Shown piece by piece: positions 45,230 through 55,314 of a stretch of DNA of 63,770 nt. The DNA is from Pseudomonas kitaguniensis (GTDB taxonomy: Bacteria > Pseudomonadota > Gammaproteobacteria > Pseudomonadales > Pseudomonadaceae). Within the stretch, counting starts at the first letter, position 1; each line of letters starts with the position of its first letter. The notes under the pieces are model-generated. The model ran no database searches. It worked only from the letters and a program-made list of their open reading frames with translations, and was not told the origin of the DNA. A program made the translations under genes and the position numbers. The stretch covers positions 1 through 63,770 of the forward strand of contig NZ_VUAZ01000056.1 of the NCBI RefSeq assembly GCF_009296165.1. Direction: 5' to 3'.

Positions 45230-46542
45230 CTATTTGGTCGCCGACACTCGCCACACTTTGTTGCCCACGTCATCCGCCACCAGCAAGTCCCCCTGCTGAT
45301 CGATCACCACACCCACCGGCCGCCCATGGCTTTCTCGTCTTTGTCGAGGAACCCGGTCAGCACATCCACCGGCTGCCCTTTGGGTTGGCCAGCTTCGAAC
45401 GGCACGAAGATCACCTTGTAGCCACTGTGCGGCTTGCGGTTCCACGAACCATGCTGGCCGATAAACGCGCCGTTGCTGAACTGCGCTGGTAGTTTGCTGC
45501 CCTCGGCAAAGGTCAGGCCTAACGAAGCGGTGTGCGGGCCTACTGCGTAGTCCGGGGCGATCGCTTTGGCGACCATGTTGAGGTCTTGCGGGTTTACCCG
45601 CACATCTACATGTTGCCCGTAGTAACTGAACGGCCAGCCATAGAACGCGCCATCCTTCACCGACGTGATGTAGTCCGGCACCAGGTCGCTGCCGATTTCA
45701 TCGCGCTCATTCACGGCTGTCCACAGCTTGCCGCTTTGCGGTTCCCACGCCATGCCGTTGGGGTTGCGCAGGCCAAAGGCGAAAATGCGGTGCTGGCCGC
45801 TGGCGCGGTCGACTTCCCAGATCGCTGCCCGGCCTTGCTCGGCCTCCATGCCGTTCTCGCCGACGTTGCTGTTGGAGCCGACGCTCACGTACAGCTTGCT
45901 CCCGTCTTTGCTGGCCACCACGTTTTTTGTCCAGTGGTGGTTGATGCTGCCGCCGGGCAAGTCGACGACTTTGGCGCCGGCTGCTGTAATTGCGGTTTCG
46001 CCCGGCTGATACGGGAAGCGCAGCAGCTTGTCCGCGTCGGCCACATACAAGTCGTTGCCGACCAGGGTCATGCCGAAGGGTGAGTTGAGGTTCTGCAGGA
46101 ACACCGTGCGGGTCTCAGCGACGCCGTCGTGGTCAGCATCGCGCAGCAGCGTGATGCGGTTCGGGCTCGGCACGCCGGCGCCCGCGCGACCCATGACCTT
46201 CTCCATGACCCAGCCGCGAATACCCTTGGAATCATCCGGCTTGGGCGGCGCATTGGTTTCCGCTACCAGCACATCACCGTTGGGTAACACATACAGCCAG
46301 CGCGGGTGGTCCAGGCCTTCGGCAAATGCCGCCACCTGAGTACCCGCCGCCGCAGTTGGCTTAACGCCGTCCGGCCAGCCGATGGCGGGGGCGATGTTCA
46401 CGGTGGGGATCAGCGTTTTGTTCGGCGCAGGCAGTGTGGGCGAAGGCCCGGTGCCGTCCGAGACCTGCAGGGTTGAGCTTTCTCCGCAGGCGGCGAGGGT
46501 GCCTGCGACCATGATCAGTAAGGCGAGTCTTGTTTTTTGCAT
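45230..46542 (-). pseudogene. Frameshifted PQQ-type sugar (sorbosone) dehydrogenase lipoprotein
   Basis: A beta-propeller dehydrogenase of the GDH-B/sorbosone family. Signal peptide with lipobox LAAC; conserved [33 protein letters not shown] and [16 protein letters not shown]. The first frame ends at 45304 with KAMGGRWVW, but one base earlier in the other frame the normal ending continues, [20 protein letters not shown] through [10 protein letters not shown] to 45230. Restoring one G near 45324 (GGG to GGGG) gives 437 residues. As read, 33 residues are replaced, losing the last propeller blade. Confidence 0.85.
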
Positions 46543-46647
46543 GGTTTTCTCCTGAATACCTGTAAGGGTAGAGGAGTGCGGCGGTGCGATGGTTCAAGTG
46601 CAACGCCAGCTTTAATTGACGCTCCACCCCCAACCCACTAACCTTCG

Positions 46648-46935
46648 CCGCGTGTTCCAGGTGCTCTGTGGCCCGTGTGCCGACAGAGTGAAACAGGGAA
46701 GCCGGTGAGTGAGCGCACTTGTACACAGTGCTGCCGCGATTCCGGCGCTGCCCCCGCAACGGTAAATGAGTCAAAGCGGTGCTTTTTGCCACTGTATCGT
46801 GCGCGATATGGGAAGGCGCGCCGTCGGCCTGTTCTGTCTCTATAAGAGCAAACGCGCCACTCATGAGCCCGGAGACCGGCCTGGATCATCCAACAGCATC
46901 ACGGTGGGCGATGCTTGGCTGTCTGTGTTTATTTT
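46648..46935 (+). promoter_or_regulatory. Cobalamin (AdoCbl) riboswitch
   Basis: Conserved elements in order: GGAAGCCGGTG near 46700, CCCCCGCAACGGT near 46752, and the B12 box AGCCCGGAGACCGGCC at 46866-46881. A following hairpin pairs AGCATC with GATGCT (46895-46915) and precedes the T-rich tract GTTTATTTTT, a plausible terminator of the expression platform. It controls the cobO operon, whose first start is at 46977. The region from 46543 also holds the divergent dehydrogenase promoter. Confidence 0.92.
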
Positions 46936-46976
46936 TCCTGCCCGCCGTTTTTGTCCAGCCCCAACGGAGCGCTGCC

Positions 46977-47588
46977 ATGACCGATTCCCCCGACCGCGAC
47001 GAACGCCACCTGGCGCGCATGCTGCGCAAAAAAGCCGTGATCGACGAGCGCATCGCCAATTCCCCCAACGAGTGCGGGTTGCTGCTGGTATTGACCGGCA
47101 ACGGCAAGGGCAAGAGCAGCTCGGCCTTTGGCATGCTCGCCAGGGCGATGGGCCACGGCATGCAATGCGGCGTGGTGCAGTTCATTAAAGGGCGCTTCAG
47201 TACCGGCGAGGAGATGTTCTTCCGTCGCTTCCCCGAGCAGGTGCGTTTTCACGTGATGGGCGAAGGCTTTACCTGGGAAACCCAAGACCGCCAGCGCGAC
47301 ATCGTCGCCGCCGAAGCCGCCTGGGCGGTTTCCCGCGAGATGCTGCAAGACCCGAGCATCGGCCTGGTGGTGCTGGATGAGCTGAACATCGCCCTCAAAC
47401 ACGGCTATCTCGACCTGGACCGCGTGCTCAGCGACCTGCAAGCGCGTCCGCCAATGCAGCACGTGGTGGTCACTGGCCGTGGCGCCAAGCCTGAAATGAT
47501 CGAACTGGGCGATACCGTCACCGAAATGGGCATGCTCAAGCACGCGTTTCAGGCCGGTATCAAGGCACAGAAGGGCGTCGAACTTTGA
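46977..47588 (+). CDS. cobO: Cob(I)yrinic acid a,c-diamide adenosyltransferase
   Basis: A 203-residue CobA/CobO-type ATP:corrinoid adenosyltransferase, adding the 5'-deoxyadenosyl ligand to cobalt. The P-loop GNGKGKSSSAFGMLAR near residue 40 and LDELNIALKHGYLD near 120 are diagnostic. The frame is open far upstream through the riboswitch; the ATG at 46977 has GGAG 8 bases upstream. First gene of the operon; its stop overlaps cobB. Confidence 0.94.
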   Translation: MTDSPDRDERHLARMLRKKAVIDERIANSPNECGLLLVLTGNGKGKSSSAFGMLARAMGHGMQCGVVQFIKGRFSTGEEMFFRRFPEQVRFHVMGEGFTWETQDRQRDIVAAEAAWAVSREMLQDPSIGLVVLDELNIALKHGYLDLDRVLSDLQARPPMQHVVVTGRGAKPEMIELGDTVTEMGMLKHAFQAGIKAQKGVEL

Positions 47589-49030
47589 ATCAGCCCCGTC
47601 ATTGCCCGGCCGTGTTGATCGCCGCACCGGCGTCCGGCCAGGGCAAAACCACCGTCACCGCTGCTCTGGCGCGCTTGCACCGCAACTTGGGGCGCAAGGT
47701 TCGCGTGTTCAAATGCGGGCCTGACTTTCTCGACCCGATGATTCACGAGCGCGCCAGCGGTGCACCCGTGTATCAATTGGACATGTGGATGGTGGGCGAA
47801 CAGGAAAGTCGGCGCTTGCTGTGGGAAGCGGCGGGCGAGGCCGATTTGATTCTGATCGAGGGCGTGATGGGCCTGTTCGACGGCACGCCTTCCAGTGCTG
47901 ACCTGGCGCGCCACTTCGGCGTGCCGGTGCTCGGTGTGATTGACGGCACTGCCATGGCCCAAACCTTCGGCGCCCTGGCCCTGGGCCTGGCGCGTTATCA
48001 GCCAGACCTGCCGTTCGCGGGCGTGCTGGCCAACCGCGTCGGCACCCTGCGCCATGCGCAACTGCTCGAAGGCAGCCTCACCGAAGGCCTGCGCTGGTAC
48101 GGCGCGTTGTCGCGTGAAACCGGAATTGAGTTGCCCAGCCGCCATTTGGGGCTGGTGCAAGCCAGCGAATTGAATGACCTCGACGTGCGCCTGGACGCCG
48201 CCGCGCAGGCGCTGGGCAGCAGTTGTGAAGTCGCGGTACCGCCGCCGGTGACGTTTGCCGCGCCTGAAGTGGTCGAGGCCGAACCGTTGTTGACGGGCGT
48301 GCGCATCGCCGTGGCCCGCGACGAAGCCTTCGCCTTCACCTACGGCGCCAGCCTGGATTTGTTGCGGGCGATGGGCGCTGAGTTGCACTTCTTTTCGCCG
48401 ATTCATGATCGCGCATTGCCTGACGTCGACAGTCTCTATTTACCCGGTGGTTATCCGGAACTGCACCACCAGGCATTGTCGGAAAATACCTCGATGCTTG
48501 ACGCCATTCGCCGTCACCACGCGGCCGGCAAACCGTTGCTCGCTGAATGCGGCGGCATGTTGTATTTGCTCGATTCGCTCACGGACGTCGATGGTAAACG
48601 TGCCGAACTGGTCGGCCTGCTGCAAGGCGATGCGGTGATGCAAAAGAAACTCGCGGCGCTGGCCCTGCAAAGTGTGGATTTGCCGGAAGGCACGTTGCGT
48701 GGCCACACCTATCACCATTCCCTGACCAGCACCGAGTGGCAGCCGATCGCCCGTGGCCTGAGCCCGAATGGCGGGCGCGGCGCCGAGGCGGTGTACCGGC
48801 AGGGGCGGCTGACGGCTTCCTACGTGCACTTTTATTTCCCGTCCAACCCGAGCGCTGTGGCTGCATTGTTTGCGCCTGACCGCCAAACCGCCATCGGGAG
48901 CAAGCCCCCTCCCACAATTGACCGGGTTGAACTGCCATCCACTGTGGCAGGGAGCAAGCCCGCTCCCACAATTGACCGGGTTGAACCGCCATCCACTGTG
49001 GGAGGGGGCTTGCTCCCGATGAGGCCATGA
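47585..49030 (+). CDS. cobB: Cobyrinate a,c-diamide synthase with REPIN-encoded tail
   Basis: A glutamine amidotransferase that amidates hydrogenobyrinate/cobyrinate at a and c. The ATP-binding part has PASGQGKTTVTAALARL (P-loop) and GLFDG; the amidotransferase part has the triad Cys in LLAECGGMLYLLD and His in SYVHFYFP. Start is TTG at 47585 in the overlap TTTGA. About 430 residues are expected; this one has 481. The extra tail from about residue 437 is read from a REPIN and holds two 18-residue repeats (GSKPPPTIDRVELPSTVA and GSKPAPTIDRVEPPSTVG). Confidence 0.9.
   Translation: MNQPRHCPAVLIAAPASGQGKTTVTAALARLHRNLGRKVRVFKCGPDFLDPMIHERASGAPVYQLDMWMVGEQESRRLLWEAAGEADLILIEGVMGLFDGTPSSADLARHFGVPVLGVIDGTAMAQTFGALALGLARYQPDLPFAGVLANRVGTLRHAQLLEGSLTEGLRWYGALSRETGIELPSRHLGLVQASELNDLDVRLDAAAQALGSSCEVAVPPPVTFAAPEVVEAEPLLTGVRIAVARDEAFAFTYGASLDLLRAMGAELHFFSPIHDRALPDVDSLYLPGGYPELHHQALSENTSMLDAIRRHHAAGKPLLAECGGMLYLLDSLTDVDGKRAELVGLLQGDAVMQKKLAALALQSVDLPEGTLRGHTYHHSLTSTEWQPIARGLSPNGGRGAEAVYRQGRLTASYVHFYFPSNPSAVAALFAPDRQTAIGSKPPPTIDRVELPSTVAGSKPAPTIDRVEPPSTVGGGLLPMRP
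48893..49020. repeat. REPIN with a tandem-duplicated interior, inside cobB
   Basis: The left arm CGGGAGCAAGCCCCCTCCC and the right arm GGGAGGGGGCTTGCTCCCG enclose a 54-base unit that is repeated in tandem (units start near 48896 and 48950). The unit length is 18 codons, so the duplication kept the cobB frame. The right arm ends 6 bases before the bluB ATG and supplies its GAGG box region. Confidence 0.88.
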
Positions 49031-49677
49031 CCGACAACGCCTTCCCCCAAGCCGAACGCGATGCCGTGTACCGTGCCATCGCCGAACGCCGCGACATGCG
49101 CCACTTCATCGGCGGCAGCGTCGCCCCCGAACTGCTCCGCCGCTTGCTCCAGGCCGCGCACCAGGCGCCCAGTGTCGGCCTGATGCAACCTTGGCGGTTC
49201 ATCCGCATCAGCGACCGCCACCTGCGCGGGCAGATTCAACACCTGGTGGAAGCAGAGCGCATCCGCACCGCCGAAGCCCTCGGCGAGCGCTCCGACGCGT
49301 TCATGCAACTCAAGGTCGAAGGCATCCACGACTGCGCCGAAGTGCTGGTGGCGGCGCTGATGGATGACCGCGAGCGCCACATCTTTGGCCGTCGCACCTT
49401 GCCGGAAATGGACCTGGCGTCACTCTCCTGTGCGATCCAGAACCTGTGGCTGGCGGCGCGTGTTGAGGGCCTTGGGATGGGCTGGGTGTCGCTGTTCGAA
49501 CCGCAAGCGCTGGCCGACCTGCTGGGCTTGCCGCCCGGCGCAAAACCCCTGGCGGTGTTGTGTTTGGGGCCGGTAGCCGAGTTCTACCCGGCACCGATGT
49601 TGCAGCTAGAAGGCTGGACCGAACCGCGGCCTTTAAGTGACATGTTGTATGAGAATGTGTGGGGAGTAAGTCAATGA
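49027..49677 (+). CDS. bluB: 5,6-Dimethylbenzimidazole synthase
   Basis: A 216-residue nitroreductase-fold flavoenzyme that breaks FMN with oxygen to make DMB, the lower ligand of B12. The N-terminal [11 protein letters not shown] and [14 protein letters not shown] are typical; the [28 protein letters not shown] segment matches BluB. The ATG overlaps the cobB stop (ATGA). TGAGG precedes it. Confidence 0.93.
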   Translation: MTDNAFPQAERDAVYRAIAERRDMRHFIGGSVAPELLRRLLQAAHQAPSVGLMQPWRFIRISDRHLRGQIQHLVEAERIRTAEALGERSDAFMQLKVEGIHDCAEVLVAALMDDRERHIFGRRTLPEMDLASLSCAIQNLWLAARVEGLGMGWVSLFEPQALADLLGLPPGAKPLAVLCLGPVAEFYPAPMLQLEGWTEPRPLSDMLYENVWGVSQ

Positions 49678-50582
49678 GTGTGGCCTTGCTGTGTGTCGCT
49701 GCCGTGGCGTTGGATGCGCTGCTGGGCGAGCCCAGGCGCTGGCACCCGCTGGTGGCGTTCGGCAATTTTGCCGGGCGCATCGAGCAACGTTTTAATACCG
49801 GTGGCCGTGGCTGGCGCAGCCATGGCGTGACCGCGTGGTTTATCGCGGTAGTGCCGCTGACCTTGCTGGCCACCGCGTTGTCGTGGGCGCCGTATATCGG
49901 CTGGGTGCTCGAGATTCTGGCGTTGTACCTGGCGCTGGGCATGCGCAGCCTCGGCGAGCATGTGATTCCGGTGGCGCAGGCGCTGCGCAGTGATGACCTG
50001 GATGAAGCGCGCAAGCGCGTGAGTTACTTGGTCAGCCGCCAGACCAGCGAGCTGGACAGCACCGAAGTGGCGCGTGCTGCGACGGAATCGGTACTCGAAA
50101 ACGGCAGCGACGCGGTGTTCGCTGCGTTGTTCTGGTTTGTGCTTGCCGGTGTGCCGGGCGTGGTGCTTTACCGCCTGAGCAACACCCTCGACGCCATGTG
50201 GGGCTATCGCAATGAACGCTTTGAGCGCTTCGGCTGGGCGGCGGCAAAGATTGACGATGTACTCAATTATATTCCTGCACGCCTGGTCGCGTTGACCTAC
50301 GCCGTACTCGGCAAAACCGGCCTGGCGCTTAAATGCTGGCGCACCCAAGGCCCGACATGGGACAGCCCCAACGCCGGACCGGTGATGGCGGCAGGCGCTG
50401 GCGCATTGGGCGTCGAGTTGGGTGGCGCGGCGATTTATCACGGTGAACTTCACCAGCGCCCGCCACTCGGCGAAGGCTCGCCGGCAAGTGCGGACTCCAT
50501 CGACCGCGGCTGGCAACTGGTGCAGCGCGGCGTATGGTTGTGGCTGCTGATCCTCTGTGCGGGGGCGCATTTTTATGCTTGA
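49674..50582 (+). CDS. cbiB: Adenosylcobinamide-phosphate synthase
   Basis: A 302-residue membrane protein (CbiB; called CobD in P. aeruginosa style) that joins adenosylcobyric acid with aminopropanol phosphate. The start [35 protein letters not shown] matches the family; [19 protein letters not shown] and [13 protein letters not shown] are conserved. The ATG at 49674 has GGAG 8 bases upstream and overlaps the bluB stop. Confidence 0.93.
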   Translation: MSVALLCVAAVALDALLGEPRRWHPLVAFGNFAGRIEQRFNTGGRGWRSHGVTAWFIAVVPLTLLATALSWAPYIGWVLEILALYLALGMRSLGEHVIPVAQALRSDDLDEARKRVSYLVSRQTSELDSTEVARAATESVLENGSDAVFAALFWFVLAGVPGVVLYRLSNTLDAMWGYRNERFERFGWAAAKIDDVLNYIPARLVALTYAVLGKTGLALKCWRTQGPTWDSPNAGPVMAAGAGALGVELGGAAIYHGELHQRPPLGEGSPASADSIDRGWQLVQRGVWLWLLILCAGAHFYA

Positions 50583-51564
50583 ACACGGTGGTCGGTTGCG
50601 CAAGGCAGTGATGCAATACGGGATTGCCGAGGCTGATTGGCTCGACTTGTCCAGCGGCCTGGCGCCGTGGCCGTGGCCGATTCCCGAGATTCCGCTGCGG
50701 GCCTGGGCGCGCTTGCCCGAAACCGATGACGGCCTGGAGCAGGCCGCCAGCGAGTATTACGGTGCCGCGCATGTGTTGCCGGTAGCGGGCTCGCAGGCGG
50801 CCATCCAGTTGCTGCCGCGTCTGCGCCGCACCGGCAAGGTTGGCGTGCTGTCGCCGTGTTACGCCGAGCACGCCGAAGCGTGGCGCCGCGCAGGCTACGT
50901 GGTGCGCGAAGTGCAGGAGCAGGAAGTCGAGTATTTTCTCGACAGCCTTGATGTGCTGGTGGTGGTCAATCCGAACAACCCGACCGGCCTCAGCCTGGCC
51001 CCGCAACGCCTGCTGGACTGGCATTCACGCTTGGCGCAGCGCGGCGGTTGGCTGGTGGTCGACGAAGCCTTTATGGACATCACTCCGCACCTGAGCCTGG
51101 CGGGCCAGGCCCATCAAGTCGGGCTGATTGTGCTGCGCTCGTTCGGCAAATTCTTCGGCCTGGCCGGCGTGCGCCTGGGCTTTGTGCTGGCCGAACGCAA
51201 GCTGCTTAAACTGTTGGCTGAACAGCTCGGGCCTTGGGCGGTCAGTGGGCCGACGCGGGCGCTCGGGCAAGTCTGCCTGCGCGACACGGCAGGGCACGCG
51301 CGCCAGCGTGATCGCTGTCTCGAAGCGGGCCAGCGCTTGTTTGAACTGCTCGAGCGCCACCGCTTTCAACCTCAGGGCGGCTGCGCGTTGTTCCAGTGGC
51401 TGATCACGCCACACGCCGAACGCCTGCACGACTTCATGGCCCAGCGCGGCATCTTGCTGCGCCTGTTTGTGCACGACAGCAGCCTGCGTTTCGGCCTGCC
51501 CGACACCGAGGCCGATTGGCGGCGGCTGGATGAGGCGTTGGCTGCCTACAAGGCGGCGGTATGA
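50575..51564 (+). CDS. cobD: Threonine-phosphate decarboxylase
   Basis: A 329-residue PLP enzyme (CobD of Salmonella; cobC in P. denitrificans naming) that makes aminopropanol phosphate from L-threonine phosphate. Class I aminotransferase motifs: [21 protein letters not shown] and the PLP lysine in [17 protein letters not shown]. The ATG overlaps the cbiB end by 8 bases. It lacks the kinase PduX-type fusion. Confidence 0.9.
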   Translation: MLEHGGRLRKAVMQYGIAEADWLDLSSGLAPWPWPIPEIPLRAWARLPETDDGLEQAASEYYGAAHVLPVAGSQAAIQLLPRLRRTGKVGVLSPCYAEHAEAWRRAGYVVREVQEQEVEYFLDSLDVLVVVNPNNPTGLSLAPQRLLDWHSRLAQRGGWLVVDEAFMDITPHLSLAGQAHQVGLIVLRSFGKFFGLAGVRLGFVLAERKLLKLLAEQLGPWAVSGPTRALGQVCLRDTAGHARQRDRCLEAGQRLFELLERHRFQPQGGCALFQWLITPHAERLHDFMAQRGILLRLFVHDSSLRFGLPDTEADWRRLDEALAAYKAAV

Positions 51565-53012
51565 GTACGTTGATGGTGCAAGGCACCACCTCCGATGCCG
51601 GCAAAAGTACGCTGGTGACCGCGCTGTGCCGTTGGCTGGTACGCCAGGGCGTGGCGGTGGCGCCGTTCAAGCCGCAGAACATGGCGCTCAACAGCGCCGT
51701 GACCGCTGAAGGCGGCGAGATCGGCCGCGCCCAGGCGGTGCAGGCTCAGGCCGCCAACCTGGCGCCGCACACTGACATGAACCCGGTGCTGCTTAAACCC
51801 AACAGCGACACCGGCTCGCAAGTGATCATCCATGGCCGCGCCGTGACCAGCATGAACGCCGTGGCCTATCACGACTACAAAGCCATCGCGATGCAAGCGG
51901 TGCTGGCCTCGCACGCGCGCTTGAGCGCTGCTTACCCGGTGGTGATGGTGGAAGGCGCAGGCTCGCCTGCGGAGATCAACCTGCGCGCCAATGACATCGC
52001 CAACATGGGCTTCGCCGAAGCAGTGGATTGCCCGGTGCTGCTGATCGCCGACATTAATCGCGGCGGCGTGTTTGCGCATTTGGTCGGCACCCTGGAGTTG
52101 CTGTCGCCGACTGAGCAGGCGCGGGTCAAGGGTTTCATCATCAACCGTTTTCGCGGTGACATCGCGCTGCTGCAGCCAGGCCTGGATTGGTTGGAAGCGC
52201 GCACCGGCAAGCCGGTGGTGGGCGTGTTGCCCTACGTGATGGACCTGCACCTGGAGGCCGAGGACGGCATTGACCGGCGCCAGACCGACAAGGCCGCGCA
52301 GGTGCTCAAGGTGGTGGTGCCGGTATTGCCGCGCATCAGCAACCACACCGATTTCGACCCCCTGCGGCTGCACCCTCAGGTGGATTTGCAGTTCGTCGGG
52401 CCAGGCCAGCCGATTCCGCCGGCTGACCTGATTATTTTGCCCGGCTCAAAAAGTGTGCGCAGTGATTTGGCCTACCTGCGCGCCAATGGTTGGGACACCG
52501 CCGTGGCGCGACATTTGCGCTATGGCGGCAAGCTGTTGGGGATTTGCGGCGGCTTACAGATGCTCGGTGAACAGGTGCATGACCCGCTCGGCCTTGAAGG
52601 TCCCGCAGGCTCCAGCCACGGCCTTGAGCTGCTGGCATTTACTACCACGCTGGAAGCAGAGAAGCAGTTGCGCAATGTGCGTGGGCGCCTGCTGCTGGAA
52701 AACGCCGAGGTGAGTGGTTACGAAATCCACGCCGGGGTGACCACAGGCAGCGCGCTCGCGCAGGCCGCAGTGCTGCTGGATGACGGCCGCAGTGACGGCG
52801 CACAAAGTGCCGACGGGCAGGTTCTCGGGACGTATCTGCATGGCGTGTTCGAGACCCCGGCGGCCTGCAGCGCGTTGTTGCGCTGGGCCGGCTTGCAGGA
52901 CGCGCAAGAAGTGGATTACCACGCCCTGCGCGAGCGCGACATCGAACGCTTGGCGGACTTGGTGGAAAACCACCTGGACACCGACCTACTGCGCAAACTC
53001 TGCGGGATCTGA
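51561..53012 (+). CDS. cobQ: Cobyric acid synthase
   Basis: A 483-residue ATP-dependent amidotransferase that adds four amides to adenosylcobyrinic acid a,c-diamide. The P-loop [39 protein letters not shown] and the amidotransferase Cys in [10 protein letters not shown], His in [10 protein letters not shown] are visible. It overlaps cobD by 4 bases. A REPIN follows the stop, separating it from cobU by 155 bases. Confidence 0.95.
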   Translation: MSTLMVQGTTSDAGKSTLVTALCRWLVRQGVAVAPFKPQNMALNSAVTAEGGEIGRAQAVQAQAANLAPHTDMNPVLLKPNSDTGSQVIIHGRAVTSMNAVAYHDYKAIAMQAVLASHARLSAAYPVVMVEGAGSPAEINLRANDIANMGFAEAVDCPVLLIADINRGGVFAHLVGTLELLSPTEQARVKGFIINRFRGDIALLQPGLDWLEARTGKPVVGVLPYVMDLHLEAEDGIDRRQTDKAAQVLKVVVPVLPRISNHTDFDPLRLHPQVDLQFVGPGQPIPPADLIILPGSKSVRSDLAYLRANGWDTAVARHLRYGGKLLGICGGLQMLGEQVHDPLGLEGPAGSSHGLELLAFTTTLEAEKQLRNVRGRLLLENAEVSGYEIHAGVTTGSALAQAAVLLDDGRSDGAQSADGQVLGTYLHGVFETPAACSALLRWAGLQDAQEVDYHALRERDIERLADLVENHLDTDLLRKLCGI

Positions 53013-53033
53013 CAGTGAACACGCACTCCAACT

Positions 53034-53131
53034 GTGGGAGCGGGCTTGCTCGCGAAAACCCCCCAGGCACCGCAGCCCTTCAGGTTAATCGCGTAATCGT
53101 TAACGCCCATCGCGAGCAAGCCCGCTCCCAC
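53034..53131. repeat. REPIN inside the cobalamin operon
   Basis: Arms GTGGGAGCGGGCTTGCTCGC and GCGAGCAAGCCCGCTCCCAC flank about 57 bases between cobQ and cobU. As RNA it could form a large stem-loop in the middle of the operon message. Confidence 0.92.
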
Positions 53132-53166
53132 ACTAAACGGCGTCAACCGTACACAGGTGTCATTGC

Positions 53167-53688
53167 ATGCTTCAGCTGATTTTGGGCGGTGCCCGTTCCG
53201 GCAAGAGCCGCCTTGCGGAAAAACTGGCGAGCGACAGCGCCTTGCCGGTCATTTACATCGCCACCAGCCAGCCGCTGGACGGCGAAATGAATCAGCGCGT
53301 CGCGCTGCATCGCCAGCGTCGCCCGCAGGCTTGGGGGTTGATCGAAGAGCCCATTGAACTGGCCCGCGTACTGCGTGAAAACGCCGCTGCCGATCACTGC
53401 CTGCTAGTCGATTGCCTGACCCTGTGGCTGACCAATTTGCTGATGCTCGACGACCCGGCGCGCCTGGCGTTGGAGCGCGATCAACTGCTGCAAACCCTGG
53501 CCTCGCTGCCGGGTGAAATCATTTTTGTCAGCAACGAGACCGGTTTGGGTGTCGTGCCGCTGGGCGAATTGACTCGCCGCTATGTGGATGAAGCCGGTTG
53601 GCTGCATCAAGCTTTGGCCGAGCGTTGTCAGCGTGTTGTCCTGACCGTTGCCGGCCTGCCCCTGACTTTGAAAGGTACTGCGTTATGA
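53167..53688 (+). CDS. cobU: Adenosylcobinamide kinase/GTP transferase
   Basis: A 173-residue enzyme (cobP in P. denitrificans naming) that phosphorylates adenosylcobinamide and then transfers GMP. The P-loop [39 protein letters not shown] and [19 protein letters not shown] are the family blocks. Starts 35 bases after the REPIN; ATG near TTGC context. Overlaps cobT by 4 bases. Confidence 0.94.
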   Translation: MLQLILGGARSGKSRLAEKLASDSALPVIYIATSQPLDGEMNQRVALHRQRRPQAWGLIEEPIELARVLRENAAADHCLLVDCLTLWLTNLLMLDDPARLALERDQLLQTLASLPGEIIFVSNETGLGVVPLGELTRRYVDEAGWLHQALAERCQRVVLTVAGLPLTLKGTAL

Positions 53689-54740
53689 CTGACACCTGGT
53701 GGCTCAACCCGTGCAAGGCGAACGACGCCGAGGCGCACGCACAGGCGCTGGCGCGTCAGCAACAACTGACCAAGCCCGCCGGTTCCCTCGGCCAACTGGA
53801 AGCGCTGGCGGTGCAATTGGCGGGTCTGCAAGGCCAGGTCAAACCGTCGGTGGATCAGGTGTGGATCGCGATTTTTGCCGGTGACCATGGCGTGGTTGCG
53901 GAGGGTGTGTCGGCATTCCCACAGGAAGTGACCGGGCAGATGCTGCATAACTTTGTCAGCGGTGGCGCGGCCATCAGCGTGTTGGCGCGGCAGTTGGATG
54001 CACAACTGGAAGTGGTCGACCTCGGCACGGTCACGCCGTCGCTGAGTCTGCCGGGTGTACGCCACCTGAATATCGGCGCGGGCACGGCCAACTTCGTCAA
54101 CGGCCCGGCGATGACCGAGGCGCAAGGGCGGCTCGCGTTGCAAGCCGGTCGCGACAGTGTGCAGCGGGCATTGCAAGGTGGCGCTCAACTGTTTATCGGC
54201 GGCGAAATGGGCATCGGCAATACCACCGCCGCGAGTGCGTTGGCGTGTGCCCTGTTGCACTGCCAAGTGCGCGACCTCACAGGCCCGGGCACCGGTTTGA
54301 ATGCCGAGGGTGTCAGCCACAAGGTGGCTGTGATCGAGCGCGCGCTGGCAATGCACGCCGGGCAACGTGGCGACGCGCTGCAGACGCTGTTCAACCTTGG
54401 CGGTTTCGAAATCGCGGCGCTGGCCGGTGCGTATCTGGCCTGCGCCCAAGCCGGCATTGTGGTGCTGGTAGACGGGTTTATTTGCAGCGTCGCCGCGCTG
54501 GTGGCTACGCGCTTGAACCCTGCGTGCCGTGCGTGGCTGGTGTTCGGCCATCGTGGCGCCGAACCAGGCCATCGGCATGTGCTGCATAGCCTTGACGCGC
54601 AACCGTTGCTCGAACTCGGCCTGCGCTTGGGCGAGGGCAGCGGGGCGGCGCTGGCGGTGCCATTGTTGCGGTTGGCGTGTGCCCTGCACGGGCAGATGGC
54701 GACCTTCGCCGAAGCGGCTGTGGCAGACCGTCCGGCATGA
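53685..54740 (+). CDS. cobT: Nicotinate-nucleotide-dimethylbenzimidazole phosphoribosyltransferase
   Basis: A 351-residue enzyme (cobU in P. denitrificans naming) that makes alpha-ribazole phosphate from DMB and NaMN. Signature blocks are [59 protein letters not shown] and [19 protein letters not shown]. The ATG at 53685 overlaps the cobU stop; the open frame before it belongs to another reading of cobU. Confidence 0.95.
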   Translation: MTDTWWLNPCKANDAEAHAQALARQQQLTKPAGSLGQLEALAVQLAGLQGQVKPSVDQVWIAIFAGDHGVVAEGVSAFPQEVTGQMLHNFVSGGAAISVLARQLDAQLEVVDLGTVTPSLSLPGVRHLNIGAGTANFVNGPAMTEAQGRLALQAGRDSVQRALQGGAQLFIGGEMGIGNTTAASALACALLHCQVRDLTGPGTGLNAEGVSHKVAVIERALAMHAGQRGDALQTLFNLGGFEIAALAGAYLACAQAGIVVLVDGFICSVAALVATRLNPACRAWLVFGHRGAEPGHRHVLHSLDAQPLLELGLRLGEGSGAALAVPLLRLACALHGQMATFAEAAVADRPA

Positions 54741-55312
54741 GCTTGCACCTGGACCTGCTGCGCCATGGCGAAACCGAACTGGGTGGCGGCCTGCGCGGCA
54801 GCCTCGACGATGCACTGACCGCCAAGGGTTGGCAGCAAATGCGCGACGCCGTTGTGGCGCAGGGGCCGTGGGACCGAATCGTCAGTTCGCCCTTGCAGCG
54901 TTGTGCGCGTTTCGCCGAGGAATTGGGCGCACGGCTGAGCGTGCCGGTGAGCGTCGAAAAAGCCTTGCAGGAACTGCACTTCGGCGCCTGGGAAGGGCAA
55001 AGCGCAGCGGCGCTGATGCAAACCGATGCCGAAGGGCTGGGCCTGTTCTGGGCCGATCCCTACAGCTTCACGCCGCCTGAGGGCGAGCCTGTCAGCGACT
55101 TTGCCGCGCGGGTTCTGGGCGCTGTCTCACGCTTGCATCAGTTGTATGCCGGCGAGCGTGTGTTGCTGATCAGCCACGGCGGCGTGATGCGCCTGCTGTT
55201 GGCGCAAGCGCGCGGCTTGCCTCGCGAGCAACTGCTCAATGTCGAGGTCAGCCACGGGGCGCTGTTCAGTCTGCACGTGGCAGCAGGTGGCGTACTCAAG
55301 GAAGGGCGCTGA
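54737..55312 (+). CDS. cobC: Alpha-ribazole-5'-phosphate phosphatase (histidine phosphatase family)
   Basis: A 191-residue phosphoglycerate-mutase-like enzyme. The catalytic [11 protein letters not shown] has the RHGE motif; [12 protein letters not shown] carries the second histidine. It likely removes the phosphate in the last steps of nucleotide-loop assembly. Overlaps cobT by 4 bases and precedes cobS. Confidence 0.9.
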   Translation: MSLHLDLLRHGETELGGGLRGSLDDALTAKGWQQMRDAVVAQGPWDRIVSSPLQRCARFAEELGARLSVPVSVEKALQELHFGAWEGQSAAALMQTDAEGLGLFWADPYSFTPPEGEPVSDFAARVLGAVSRLHQLYAGERVLLISHGGVMRLLLAQARGLPREQLLNVEVSHGALFSLHVAAGGVLKEGR

Positions 55313-55314
55313 GC

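Noticed and set aside
46779..46976. Open frame upstream of cobO in phase with it
   Set aside because: It runs through the riboswitch, and the ATG at 46977 has its own GGAG box, so this is leader, not protein.
53628..54815. A 395-codon minus-strand frame opposite cobT and cobC
   Set aside because: Antisense of two well-conserved cobalamin genes.
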